Assembly: GCA_014529385.2 (NCBI GenBank)
Contig: CM043960.1
Location: 22,375,719-22,439,718 of the forward strand
Length of the DNA stretch: 64,000 nt
From: Adiantum capillus-veneris
Lineage: Eukaryota > Streptophyta > Polypodiopsida > Polypodiales > Pteridaceae
Reading direction: 5' to 3'
A program made the position numbers and the translations under genes. Positions 48,651 through 61,300 of the stretch are shown piece after piece (the first letter of the stretch is position 1; every line of letters starts with the position of its first letter). The notes under the pieces were generated by a model. It was not told where the DNA came from and did not search any database. It saw nothing but the letters and a program-made list of their open reading frames with translations.

Positions 48651-48870
48651 CTAGCTATTGCTTGAGGAGTAAAATGCACCGGGAAATAACAAGCAGGCTT
48701 CTTTCCCTCTTTGCATTTGCATGCTCTAAAAGTATTGCATGTGCTAAATCGACTGTAGAGGGATTTGACAGGTAATTGAGGACAGCCTTGCAAAGTTGCA
48801 AGTTGGGTTGTTGATGAAAAAGCCAAAACGTGCAAGAATTACAGTGGTGATGACAATGCGAGCTATTCAC

Positions 48871-48874
<4 letters not shown>
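48651..48874. other. Sequence between LINE-2 and a GA tract
   Basis: Minus-strand frames read LPVKSLYSRFSTCNTFRA and ACYFPVHFTPQAIASKWFRE. They have no LINE-1 counterpart and no domain I recognise. They may be the older target sequence into which LINE-2 inserted. Confidence 0.3.

Positions 48875-48951
<77 letters not shown>
48875..48951. repeat. (GA)n microsatellite, about 77 bp
   Basis: Uninterrupted GA tract some 220 bp beyond the 5' end of LINE-2. Confidence 0.95.
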
Positions 48952-48954
<3 letters not shown>

Positions 48955-49095
48955 AACATGCTTGATGGAGGGGATTATGGAGTACTCTACACTCGAGGAA
49001 GTTTTCCTCATGGGAGACTTCCAACACTTTTGAGGACCCATAAATACTACATACTATAGAAGAGAAGGAACCCATCCGAGCCTTAGTAGACACAA

Positions 49096-49264
49096 CCCCC
49101 CTCCCCCCCCCCCCCCCCCCCCAAATTCATATGGGGACCATTAAATTAGATTGGGTTCCCAACACCATCTCCTTATATATAACGGGATGACACTTTGGCC
49201 TACGTCTGGGGTCCATGCATGTTGACACATGGAGTTGCAAGAAAAGGGGGGGGGGGGGGGGGGG
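49096..49264. repeat. C20 and G19 homopolymer pair
   Basis: A run of 20 C (49103-49122) and a run of 19 G (49246-49264) on the same strand, 123 bp apart, so the tracts are complementary and could pair. The G-run can also form a quadruplex. A further G-rich stretch lies at 49455-49463. No terminal inverted repeat extends beyond the tracts. Confidence 0.85.
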
Positions 49265-50264
49265 ATATAATTAATTATATTATGGCACCTTGGGAGCCCG
49301 GGGGATTCACCATGGAAAACGTATCGCACCACGTAAGTGCAAGGGAGGGGGTTGTTTTTACAAGTTACATAAGCGTATAAGTTAGGGGCAGGCCCCCCAT
49401 AATTTATCTCCTAAGCTTAAAAATAAGGGAGGGGGTACCATATTTATTGGTTTGGGGGGGGAGTGAGTAAAGGACAAAATGAGAGGAAGTTTTTGTGTTT
49501 CAAAATCATTGCTTCCGAAGAGAGTCTTCCCTTGAACTTTTGAGTCAATAGCTACAAAGACACATGCAAGAACTAACATTGCTTTGTATCATTTGATTGT
49601 TTTGTGATTATAGTTCATTTGTTGAGGGATGAAAGCTATAAAGAGTTTGTATAAATGCAAATTTACACGAAGAACCTAACACAACTATATGACCATGTTT
49701 TTTGAGTAATTTAGATAGAATTGGATGAGTAGCTAGAGTGCAAATTGAACGGGTACATAGTTTGAAAGTCAAACTAAGACACATTGAGAGTACATCTAGT
49801 TATCAACATAAGTGATTCCTTAGTATGTTGCTAGTCACTATGCTACACGCTCTTTGACTAGTTTTACTCAGTTACATCATGTGAGACCTAAATTTTATAT
49901 GTAAGATAGGGGTATGATAAATTTTCTGCATTGATTGTCGTATAAGCGTAGAAAGGGGGGTCATATTTCCTAATATGAGTCGTATATAGGGGTTTTATCA
50001 AAGTTGTCCACTCGCACGTGGCGTCTCGTTTTATATATAGAGTGAATCCCCCGGGCTTGGGAGGCTATACATCTCATTAGATCTTTCACCATCCCACCCA
50101 TCCCCATTAGAGTTGACCACACCTACCTCTCTCTTTCTTTTATTGGAGCCACCATCTCCCATGCATCTGCTACACCTACACACTCTATCATCCACTCCAC
50201 ATGAGAACTAGCCCCTATATACTCACACAGGTTTCATGCAGGCCTTTGTTGGCTCAACCCCTAT
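49265..50264. other. Non-coding stretch, nothing recognised
   Basis: No supported gene. A TATA-like TTTATATATAGA lies at about 50029-50040, followed by pyrimidine-rich sequence with CATC and CCACC phrases. Without a reading frame downstream I do not call a promoter. Confidence 0.4.
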
Positions 50265-53210
50265 GCTACATGACAACAAGGGCTGAACAGAATCTTCCAC
50301 AAACACTACATCCCGTGAAACCAGAATATGCTTTGTTTGTGGATGATACAACCCGTAACCTTTGCTTTCAGCACTATAACCAACAAAAATACATTTGACA
50401 GCCTTATCATCCAATTTTTTGCGTTGTGTTTGTGGCACCAAAGCATATGCCAAATAGCCAAAAACACGCATTTGCTCAATAGACTCAGGCTTTCTATCAT
50501 GTAATGCTTCATATGGAGTAATAGAATTCAAAGCTTTTGTAGGACACATGTTAAGTACATAAGTGGCACACATGATGGCCTCAATCCAAAAAGAATGCGG
50601 CAAGGCTTGACTTTTGATCATACATCATGTCATTTCAATAAGTGACTTGTTTTTCCTTTTAGCAACACCATTTTGCGAAGGTGTATAAGGCACTATACAT
50701 TGGTGTTTTATCCCATGACTAGCCAGAAATGCATTAAATTCATGAGACATATACTCCCCCCCTCGATCAGAACGGAGGGTGCCCATAGTACATTTTGATA
50801 CATTTTCAGCCTTAGCTAGAAATTGTTCGAAGCACATAAAAACTTCGGACTTTCCTTTAAGCGGAAATACCCATGCATGCCTGGAGTAATCATTAGTGAA
50901 GTCACAAAGTATAGGTAATTGCCCAAGGACGGAGTTTGCATGGGCCCACAAACATCACTATGCACAAGTTGCCACCTGCATGTGGCCCTAACTGAACCAT
51001 CCTTTGGAAACTTAGAATGTTGCATCTTACCCAAAATACAGCCTTCACAAACATGTTTGACAGGTGCTTCAAGAGGCGGCAAAGAAGCAACCATGTCAGA
51101 TTTTTGCAAACGCAGCAAACTGGCAAAATTCAAATGACCAAAACGTGCATGCCGAAGTTTTGCATCTGAAATAGCCTTTGAACCCACAACTGCATTTGCA
51201 AAATTGTGCCCACACTTGTCATACAAAGTGAGCTTATACAGCCCACAGCATAATATGCCAGATGCAACAATTTCATCACTAAAACTGAGATCACATACTG
51301 TACATCTGTCATCCACAAACTTGACTACAAGTCCAAGTCTAGCAAGTGCAGATACAAACAAGAGATTTTTCTTGATCCCCGGTACATAAAGTGCATCAAC
51401 AAGTGTGATAGAATTGCCATTTGCAGCATTAAGCATAACTTTTCCAACCCCCTGAACCGAATAAGAGGCATTGTTGGCACAAGTGACTGAATTCCCATGA
51501 GGGACAAACTCGAGAGAGGTGAACAATTCATGATGTGAGGTAATGTGCTTTGTAGTACTGCTGTCGAAATACCACACATGTGAATCTACAGCAACTGACA
51601 TGCATGCATTATGAACAACAAGATTGTAAGTGCACTCTGCACTAAAAGCCCATTTTGCATCAAAATCAGCATCGCAATCTCCTTTCATAGAAGACTCAAC
51701 AATGGCTGCATTTGTAGTGGAACCAGCATTTGCAATGGAACCACCCTCTTTCTTCTTAGCCTCTTTGGCCTTTAACTTAGGACACTGCTTGATCAAGTGA
51801 TCATTACCTTAACAATAATGGCAATGCATCTTCTTTTTGCCTTATCACCAGAATTTCCTGACGAATTGCTGCCAGCAGAAGCACTAGGAACGAAAGTTTT
51901 GCCAATCGCAGCAAAATCATAAGAAGTGGTTGCATTGTTGTTATCACCCTTTCTTTGAGAAGCAATAAAAGCCTATTCAACTGCATGATGTCTAGTCCTG
52001 TTTATTTTGGAAAGTAACTCTTACAACAGCAATGTGCATAATGCATCAAACTTGATCACTTCAGGATTTCCTTCGGTCATCAGTCTCCAAGTACTAGGAA
52101 AAGTCTGGTATGAATATGGTAAGGCATCAAGGAACAATCTGCACAAGGGACTGTCTCAAATGACTACACATGCAAAATAAGTTGCTCATTGATATCCTTC
52201 ACACCATCAAGGAAAGTGTCCTATCATCTCCCTCATGCATAATCTTCGATTCGAGCTCTTTACACAGTAAAGCTGTTTTAGCCTCATTGCGGCTTGCATA
52301 AAGACCTACTAGAATATCCCAAGTCTGTTTTGCAAATTTTGTTGAACGAATGTGAGTAATGGTGTGCTTCATAGATAATGCAATCAATGCATGAGCCTGT
52401 GCATCCTTTACATCCCAACGAGCTTGTTCTGTCGTAGGCAAAACAACTCTAATAGCAGCAATTCTTGCAGCAAGACCTGCAACATTGCCTACGTCCTCAG
52501 AACCAGGACATACATCAATGCTCTGCACAATATTCCAGACACCCTTTGACACAAGAACATGTTGCATCATGTAAGCCCACGTAGGGTAATTGTCCCCCAT
52601 CCAACCTGTTCTCAGCAAAGCAAACATCTTGAACACATCTTTGTTGTTGTCAGCCATGGAAATGTATGCACCTAATGTGAAAAATGCCCAAAATGAGGAG
52701 AAACTGAGTGAGACTAGCACGTGCTATATAGCACAACCCGCAATAGACTGTGTAGGACCTGTTATGCAAAAAACGGCACTAACAAAAATTCTACACAAAA
52801 TGACAAAATTGCCTGTGCAGACCTGCTTATACTGGAAACGGAGGTCAAAATGAGTCCGAATCAGAAATCAGAGCAGGCTGCGAACGCTCGCCAAAGCTCA
52901 CAGGAATCAAAGAAAGTGAGCAGGTGTGTGCTGGAGCTGCTGGTGACTAAGCCCGGGAGGACGCAACTTGCTCTGATACCAATTGTTTGCATTAGGGTTG
53001 CAGAGAAACGCACAGAGCTTGGAGAAGAAGAAGGAAGCTCAACGCACACAACTGAGAGTATATTTCTTAGTGTGCAATGGAAAGATAGATAGCCCTAGAG
53101 TGATGGACGTATATACAATGCATGGGGAAAAGAACCTCCTAAAGAGGGAAAAAATGCCCCGACGGTCCAAGTGTGTTCACACACATCACTACCACATGTA
53201 TATGGTAACA
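50265..53210 (-). mobile_element. Ty1/copia fossil, family B copy 1
   Basis: Minus strand. 5' LTR (52984-53210), primer site complement CTCTGATACCAA (52971-52982), gag start (about 52200-52650, NYPTWAYMMQHVLVSKGVWN), zinc-knuckle region, protease-like and pre-integrase segments (about 51000-51700, RHARFGHLNFASLLRLQK), integrase (about 50300-50950, GTLRSDRGGEYMSHEF, QNGVAKRKN and CIFVGYSAESKGYGLYHP). It closely matches copy 2 at 58097-63268. Only the 5' half of the family is visible here. It is broken, with several breaks. Confidence 0.8.
52984..53210 (-). repeat. 5' LTR of Copia family B copy 1
   Basis: TGTTTGCATTAGGG...TATATGGTAACA, matching both LTRs of copy 2 with scattered differences. 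Confidence 0.85.
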
Positions 53211-54770
53211 ATATCTTTGTTGACTTTCTCTCGCATGAGGTCTTTTTTATCTCTTGAGTATTCATGTAGCTCTTTTGTAGTTGCACTTGGCCTTTGGTTG
53301 AATGGTAGCCAAACTCTCTTATGTTCTGTGTAAAATCCTTGTGTAAGAAGAAGATCCTTTGGCCCACCTTTGTTTTGCATCTTCTTGGGGATAGAGGTAT
53401 GCTTTAGTAGTACTAGGTGTCGTTCGCTTGTATTGCCTCCTTTTAGGTTTTCTAGAATGTTATCAATGTTGGTATGCATTTGGCCTTCTTTCTTAGGAGG
53501 GCCTTCATTTCACTTCATATGCTATGAGCTTCAATTTTGGTACCCATACCTATCTTTTACCTTTGTAGTACTTTTGTTCTTCCAAACTATACTATGAAGC
53601 TATCGATGCCAGTGCTTTCTTTTCATGGTTTATCTTTTGTCTTCAATCCATACAAGATTACTAACTTTTATTTGACTTCTCATGACAAATAATTTTTTTA
53701 TTTGATTCTGGTTTAATGAGCATGTTGAAGAATACCTGGGATGGTACTCTCTTCTTTTTTTGGGTTGCTGCATTTCAACTTGGGTCATCCAATGGCTAAG
53801 ACATTGGAAAACTTGAATTTCTTGAGGAAAATGATCCACCAAAGTTCTTTAATGGAGAGGCATATATTTTGTTGATCTTCCATGAATGTCATTGGAAGGT
53901 CCAATTTAGCTTTTCCTTTGTCCATAAGTGTAACATTTGTTGGCAAATCCTATGATACTTGCAATCTTGACTCTAGAATTAATGGTACTTATATAACAAC
54001 TACTTACTACCACTTGGAAAGGACAATAATAGCACTATTTCTCATGTGCAACTCTTATGCTGGTCTGACCACTGACAACCAAGGATGACATTTGAATCCA
54101 TTTCCTTTGAAAGCATCACTTGAAATTTTACTCGTTATTAATGCTTCTAGATGTTGAGAGTAGCAGCCAGCATTTCCAATTGACCGATTGTAAGCTTACC
54201 CATGATTGTTTTGTTGTCCTATTTACACTGACTAATCTTTAGTATTGTTTGAATGTTGTGTAAAACTATATTTTACTTTGTTTCTTTATCTTATAGAATG
54301 ATGCATCAAACATTTGCTACATTTTCACTATTGAGTACTATAGCAATCCTTATTGGTGGTACTATTGAGGATACTTGCTCTCTTTTTGTTAATATTAATC
54401 ATGATCTAGCTAGGTCTCTAGAGAAGGTGTGGTTCAAGAATTTGTGCTATACTTGGAGTTGGTACCTTCTGTGTATTGACAATACTTGCTTTTAATTGAT
54501 ATGCTTAAAGATTATCTATAGTTCTATTGGGTGGAGTTAAAACATTTACAATACTCTTTACCTTTATATTGGCTTCCACTTGTGCTTTACTCAAGGAACT
54601 TTTGTTCCCTTTTGTCAGTGACAATTGTTGGGTGCTCTTCAATCATGGTTGTTTTTGTAACCACATTTCTTTTGAGCACTGTATTACCCCTTTACACGCT
54701 TGCCAATCTTCATGTAGATATTGAATTTACGGTGCATTTAGTGGTGTTTCTAAAGGTAACGCATTAGTAT
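53211..54770. other. Eroded sequence, nothing firmly recognised
   Basis: Minus-strand frame 53189-53479 runs out of the LTR into sequence with DNILENLKGGNTSERHLVLL, protein-like but unrecognised. Plus-strand frames at 54253-54767 are short and hydrophobic, without a domain. AT-rich overall. Confidence 0.35.
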
Positions 54771-54779
54771 TTTTTGTGC

Positions 54780-54960
54780 CAAAAATAGAAGGCTATCCCT
54801 ATACTTACATCGATAGCCACATCTCCAATTTTCTCCTTACATTGCTCCACAATTGATGTGTTCTTGTTGTTTGGATTCTTGGGACAATCATTTGGAAAAT
54901 GTTCTCTTTCCTTCCACAATATGAACAATACACTATAATAGGTGACACATCGATATGATC
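54780..54960 (-). pseudogene. Gypsy gag zinc-knuckle remnant
   Basis: Minus-strand pieces CSYCGRKE and EHFPNDCPKNPNNKN resemble the second knuckle of the large gypsy gag (GGHFPKDCPKN at about 10860-10895). Probably a relic of a related gypsy element. It is broken and very short. Confidence 0.4.
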
Positions 54961-56479
54961 ATCCATAGGAATCTCTCTTGAGAAGAGTGACGAGTCAAAT
55001 TGTTGATGTCATCTTTAAAGATGCTCAATATCAGGCTATATACTACTACTGTCTTTGACTTGGTTCTCTAATAAGGTTTTTTGTTATTGACTAATCTGTA
55101 GGATTTTCCATTCATGGATCTTCATTGTAGATTTGACCATTGTAGTCCATTCTGCCTTCTTTCAAATTTTTAGTGAGATAATGGAAGAGTACAATGATTC
55201 AATAAGAAGGATATAACCAAGCTACCCTAATGGCCGTACGGATACCTAGGAGGATATACTAGTGCATCTATTTCAAGACGGCCTTTCTTGTATGGTGCAC
55301 ACAAAAAGGATCACTCTCAAAAACACTGATGTAGCCCTTGTCACATCAACTTACAAAATGAGGGTTGACTACATCAAAACTAGAATATCCATATGTAAAC
55401 TCCCTCTAAGGATTTTAATATTTTCATGTAATATCAACGGCTTGATTTCTACCATTTATCATAGTTGTACAATTGGTTGTTTAGAATTGTGAATTATTTG
55501 TAATTGTACATCTCAAGTTGTTTATTTTAAGTGATGAAGTGTGTTATTTTTTATCACGCAATCTGGGTGATTAGGGGCAAAAAAAAAATTTGTTGAAATG
55601 GGGTCACAAAGGGAGACAAGTTGAAGATCCAAGAGGTTGACGGTGTGTCAGAGTGCCTAGTATGGTGGCGAAAAAAGTTCATTTGCACCATGGTGCACAA
55701 GAGGCCATTCTAACCAATTAGATGGGGCAAAAGAAGCCCCATTTTGATGATCGCCCAGTCACCAGACTATGACCTTATGGTTGGACATTTGTGAAAGTTG
55801 TTCTAGACACGTGTTGCTTTAATCAAATCTGTACAAAGAAAATGAAAAAAATAAAAAAATACACAATACAAAACGATATAAAAAGAAAATAAAAAAGACC
55901 AATTTTATTTCTATTGTTTTTGAAATCATATCATGGTGGATTTTTTGTCTTTCTGTGAATTTTATCAGTTGGTATGAATAAATGATAGGCCTCATGCCAA
56001 GGGTTTTTACAATCTCTTCAAACTTTATTACCCCTTGACTCAAGCTTAGGGAACAATTGGATAAGACTAACCCACAGTGCTAGCTTGCAAAGGCATACAA
56101 AGTGGCCTCATGATCCCCTAGTATACATTTGTTGGAATTAAGAGTGAGGGAATCTTAAATAAGGATAGTACTCAATGCCTTGCACTTGAGTAGGGTCTGC
56201 ATAGCCATGCTTCAAGAACTTTGTGTGAGAATTCAAAGAAGGGATGGTCCCAAATGTCTCAGGTAGTGCCACAAGGAGATATCCCTACCAACGCCTACGT
56301 TGTACAAGCCTCTAGTTCACACCAGTATCCTCATCCCATTTCTTCCAGAGCTTTCCTTGTAAGGTCGATGTTAGAACAATCATCTCCACCCATTGTAATT
56401 AGTGGTTTGTGTGAGTGAAGGTGCCTTCAGGTACATTCTCATAAAAGGAAGCACACGATTTTATCTCCACCAAGGTGCT
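54961..56479. other. Non-coding stretch, nothing firmly recognised
   Basis: AT-rich, with short unsupported frames on both strands (55262-55492, 55819-56043, 56221-56418). An A-run at 55581-55589 and a T/A-rich stretch near 55850-55920. No repeat ends found. Confidence 0.4.
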
Positions 56480-57830
56480 TGCCACCTCTTGCAACAAATT
56501 CTACTCATTTTCATTGGGTAGATAGGAGAGTCTTACTAAGAGACTTTGGCCTTCAAAGTCGATTTCAAATTGTGTTAGCTCTTCCTTTCCACTTGGATCC
56601 TTCATGCCCACATAATTTGTGAGCATGAAGATAAAATCATCTTCTCTGAGTCCAAGTATCTTTGCAATGTCATCAAGCAAAGAAAATTGACAACCCTCCA
56701 CCACCATTGCATGCAAAGTGAGTAATTGGAAGTGGAAGACTTCCTCCAACACTTCACCTCCCTCTGTCATCCAATCTTTCTCCTCGGGGAGCTGTGCTCT
56801 TTTAAGAGAACAATTTCCATCAATGCTTTCATCTTCTCATTAACTTCTTTGACATCTTCATTTACCTCCTCCACAATGGTTACAACGTCCTTCTTGCCAT
56901 CCTTTTCCTTTTATTTTTTGTTGTCCATGCCCCTAAGCACAAGAAAATTCAGAACCATGTCTGAAGCTATGAATTGGGTACCTATACACCCTTTGCCCAA
57001 ATCTATGTTTTCATACTTATCCTTCGTCTTGTAGTCTTGTTCGATGATCCCTTTGATGAACCTTCTGTGATTGTACACTAAAGTTTGGGTCTTTTTTTCC
57101 CTTTGTGGTATCAAGAGCTCTATTCATGAGGGTTATTGATACTCTCTCAAGTTTTCTACTCTTAATAATTTCACTTTCACCTAATTTGATTACAAAAATG
57201 GCATGCCCATTCACATCAATATGCTAAAGATCATAGAATTCTATCATTGCCCTTTGCAAAGTTCTCGAGTCAAAGAACAATTTGATGAAAAAGTTAAACT
57301 TGAGGTTTTTTCTATTACCAAGATATATGTCATTAATGTGGAAAGCCTCCCCAAGCATCTCCATGAACCTAGAATTAATTATAAGCCTCCCCTGTTTAGC
57401 TTTGGTAGTAAGGAGTCCTTCACTCTTGACTACTTCGGGTTTGTATTCATGATCTTGAACAACTTTTGATAACCTTCCCTACTAATTCCAACTTTGTCCA
57501 TAGTCTCTTGAACTTCATTGTTGTCCAAGGTGAAACTATGCAAAAGTCCATTGATGCATTTCTTCCTAGCCTTCTTGAATCTTTTTCCATCCAGTAAGTT
57601 GCCAGTAAGAAGTAGTGGAATCACTTCATAAAATGATTGTGATACACCTCTCATGTTTCCTTGTGAATAGTTTGTTGAATTAAAGACTATAGCACCTAAA
57701 GATACCAACTTGAAAAACAAAGACACCAACTTGAAAAAAAAAAACACTTTTACCTCACTGCTTTGATTCTTTTGCGCAACCTTCACCTCCTCGCTTGAGA
57801 CTCTCAATATTTTTCAACTTTCTTTGTCTT
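56480..57830 (-). pseudogene. Unrecognised eroded coding region
   Basis: At least four successive minus-strand stretches have clear protein composition. They are KARKKCINGLLHSFTLDNNE with DKVGISREGYQKLFKIM (about 57435-57570), a segment with FMEMLGEAFHINDIYLGN (about 57290-57370), HAIFVIKLGESEIIKSRKLE with VSITLMNRALDTTKG (about 57080-57205), and GCQFSLLDDIAKILGLREDD with LTQFEIDFEGQSLLVRLSYL (56501-56770). A low-complexity KLVSLFFKLVSLG repeat lies at about 57690-57730. I do not recognise the family. It could be an old DNA-transposon or other element protein, or a host pseudogene. It is clearly decayed. Confidence 0.45.
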
Positions 57831-58096
57831 GGTCTTAGCCCAAGCTCTATCCTCTTTCTCTTGGTTGTATTCAACAATGATTGCAAGTTCTTTACCTTCT
57901 ACCCACTTTCTTGAAGTTGATGGTTATAAGAATCCTTGAACTATTGTAGCAAATGATTCCCATCTTAAGAACGTCCCTCTGCAAGGTTTTTTTGTATAGC
58001 CTAACAGCCCTTTTATGCCATCTCCTACAAATCTTATCAATGAAGGTAAGTTGAAGAATGGTGGGGTGCATTTTGGTAATGGGTTTTGTGGGATAC
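57831..58096. other. Short non-coding stretch up to the Copia LTR
   Basis: AT-rich with minor frames only. GATAC (58092-58096) directly before the LTR is the left target-site copy of Copia family B copy 2. Confidence 0.4.
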
Positions 58097-58324
58097 TGTT
58101 GGAATTAGGGTTGTACTAAAACACACACAGCTTGGAGAAGACGAAGGAAGCTCAAGGCACACAACAGAGAGTGTATTACTTAGTGTGCAATGGAAAGATA
58201 GATAGCCCTAGAATGATGGACATATATACAATGCACAAGGGGGAAAACCTCCTAAAGAGGGGAAAAATGCCCCGATGGTCCTAAGTCTGTTCACACACAT
58301 CACTACCACATGTAGATGGTAACA
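58097..58324 (-). repeat. 3' LTR of Copia family B copy 2
   Basis: TGTTGGAATTAGGG...AGATGGTAACA, pairing with 63044-63268. Confidence 0.9.
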
Positions 58325-61300
58325 AATCCCCCCTGGAGTGATGCGGTGAATGAGAGTTGGCACATAGAGTAAAGGGTAGTGCCATGCTCTGAGGACATGA
58401 TCAGTCCACAAAGGGGAGTAATCCCAAAGCTTTGCAGAAAGTTTTGAACTTCGCACAAGACAATGCCTTTGTGAAAAGATCTACAAGGTTGTCCTGTGTT
58501 GGCCCATAAGCCAAGTTGATCTCTCGTGCTGTTGAGAACCTCTCCCTGACATAGTGGTAATGCGCCTCAATGTTTTTTGTGAGAGCATGAAAAACAAGGT
58601 TCTCGCAACTGCCAACACGCTCTAACTGTGAGTGTAGATAGTCTTGGCAGTGTCCTCTCCAACACCCAAAACAGCCATAACGCGTCTGAGAACTACACAC
58701 TCAACCATAGTTGGGAACATTGCCCTGTACTCAGCCTCACAATTGGAAGTGGCCACAGTAGGTTGCTTCTTGCTCAACCATGATATGCATGAGTTGCCAA
58801 GCATGAAACAAAACCACTTGTGGACACTCGTGTGTCAAAATAACCAGCCCAATCTAAGCCTGAAAAATCATGTAAGTATGGTGGCAATGACCCCCCCCCT
58901 TGGGATAAAACAAGCCAAGATGTAAAGTGCCACTCAAGCAGTAGAAAATCCTCTTGACAGCTTGCCAAAACTTTGACCCTGGGCTATGCATAAATTTGCT
59001 AACTTGTGAGATTGAAAATTAAATATCCAGCCTCATGTTACATACATAAATGAGGCATCCAATAGCAATTTGGTAAAGAGTGACATCTACAAGATCACCA
59101 GCATCATGAAGACTCAATTTCAAACCTATTTCCATGGGAGTGGCAATAGGTTTGCAATCCTCGAGTCCAAACTTACATAGCAATGTGTCTATGTAACCTT
59201 TCTGACACAAGACATTACCACCATCACATTGCTTAAATTGTATACCCAAGTAATGATGCAACAATCCCATATCTTTCATCTTGAAAGTAGCATTCAAATT
59301 AGCCTTAAATTCATCAATATGTCTCTTAGTTGGTCCAGTGATCATCAAATCATCTACATAAAGAACCACAATGAGAAGTACATCACCCTCACGCTTTACA
59401 TACAATGTGCTTTCTATTGGACTGTTACGAGAGCTTCGTTTGACCAAATGAGTGTCAGCCTTCTTATACCAAGCACGAGGAGATTGATTCAACCCATACA
59501 AAGCCTTCTTACATCTGCACACTTTTGTCCTCTTGTCCTTTCTTGACAAAACCGCGAGGTTGCATTACATAAACTTTCTCAAATATGTCACCATTCAAGA
59601 AAGCAGTAACAATGCCTAATTGATGTACATCCCAACCAAAATGAGCTGCCAATGCACATAGAAAATGTACAGTATTCATACGACAAGGGGGAGAAAAAGT
59701 CTAATCATAATCTATGCCTTTTAGCTATGCATAACCCTTTGCAACAAGTCAAGCCTTATAGCAATCAATCTCACCATCCGGCTTGCGTTTCAGCTTGTAA
59801 ACCCACTTTGTACCAATGGCCTTTTTGCCAGGAGGCAAATCACATAAAGTCCATGTGTCATTTTCTATAAGTGCATCATATTCTGATTGCATGGAAGCCA
59901 TCCAATTTTTTAAATTCTACTCTTCATCAAAAGATAGAGGTTCCTCAACATCATGTAAGCTTGACACAGCCAAAGCATAACAATCTGATGCATAAGATGC
60001 ATGGCAAGAGCCTCAGCATGAGTGCAACTAGACAAAGGTGCATCCAATTTATTGTCATGCAATGTATGCACCAACCATTTTTGCATACCTCTAGCCTGCT
60101 CAATTTCAGCCCTTTCCTCATCAAGTACATTATGTACATCTACATCAGTAATAGACTGATCTGTAACATTTTTACAAAACCCCCATAGGTTGTACATTTG
60201 CCTCATTGGAATTTACATTCGAACTTCCACCACTAAAAAGAGGCAACAAAGTGTCATAAATGTCCTATGAGCTGACATTACTGTCTCTAGTACATGACAA
60301 CAAGGACTGGACAGAATTTTCCACAAACACAACATCCTGTGAGACCAAGATACGCTTTGTTTGAAGATGATACAACATATAACCTTTTCTTTTAGCACTA
60401 TAACCAACAAAAATACATTTGACAGCCTTATCATTCAATTTTCTGCCTTGTGTTTGCGGCACCAGACATATGCCAAACAGTCAAAAACACGCATCTGCTC
60501 AATAGAAGGCTTTCTATCATGCCATGATTCATATGGAGTAATAGACTAGAAAGCTTTTGTAGGACACTTGTTAAGTACATAAGTGGCACACATGATGGAC
60601 TCAAGCCAAAAAAAAAATGCAGCAAAGCTTGACTTTTGACCGTACATCGTGCCAGTTTTGTAAGGAACCCGTTTTTCCTCTCAGCAACACCATTTTGCTG
60701 AGGCATATAAGGCACTATACATTGGTGTTCTATCCCACAACTAGCCAGAAATGCATTAAATACATGAGACATATACTGCCCCCCTCGATCGGAACGAAAG
60801 GTATCCATAGAACATTCAAGACATTTTTAGCCATAGCAAGAAATTGTTTGAAGCACATAAAAACTTTGGACTTTGGTTTAAGCGGATACACCCATGCATG
60901 CATGGAGTAATTGTTAATGAAATTCATAAAGTAAAGGTAATTTCCCAAGGAGGGAGCTTGCATGGGCCCACAAACATCATTATGCACAAGCTGCAACCTG
61001 CATGTGGCCCTAATTGAACCATCCTTTGGAAACTTCAAACGCTGCATCTTACCCAAAATACAACCTTCACAAACATGTTTGACAGGTGCTTCAAGAGGCA
61101 GCAAAGAAGCAACCATATCAGATTTCTACAAACGTAGCAAACTGACAAAAATTCAGATAACCAAAACGTGCATGCCAAAGTTTTGTATCTGCAATAGCCT
61201 TTGAATCCACAACTGCATTTGCAAAATTTTCTCACACTTGTCATACAAAGTGATCTTTTACAGCCCACAGCATAAAATGCCAGACGCAACAATTTTATCA

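Noticed and set aside
48796-49059. Plus-strand frame through GA repeats
   Set aside because: GA microsatellite artefact.
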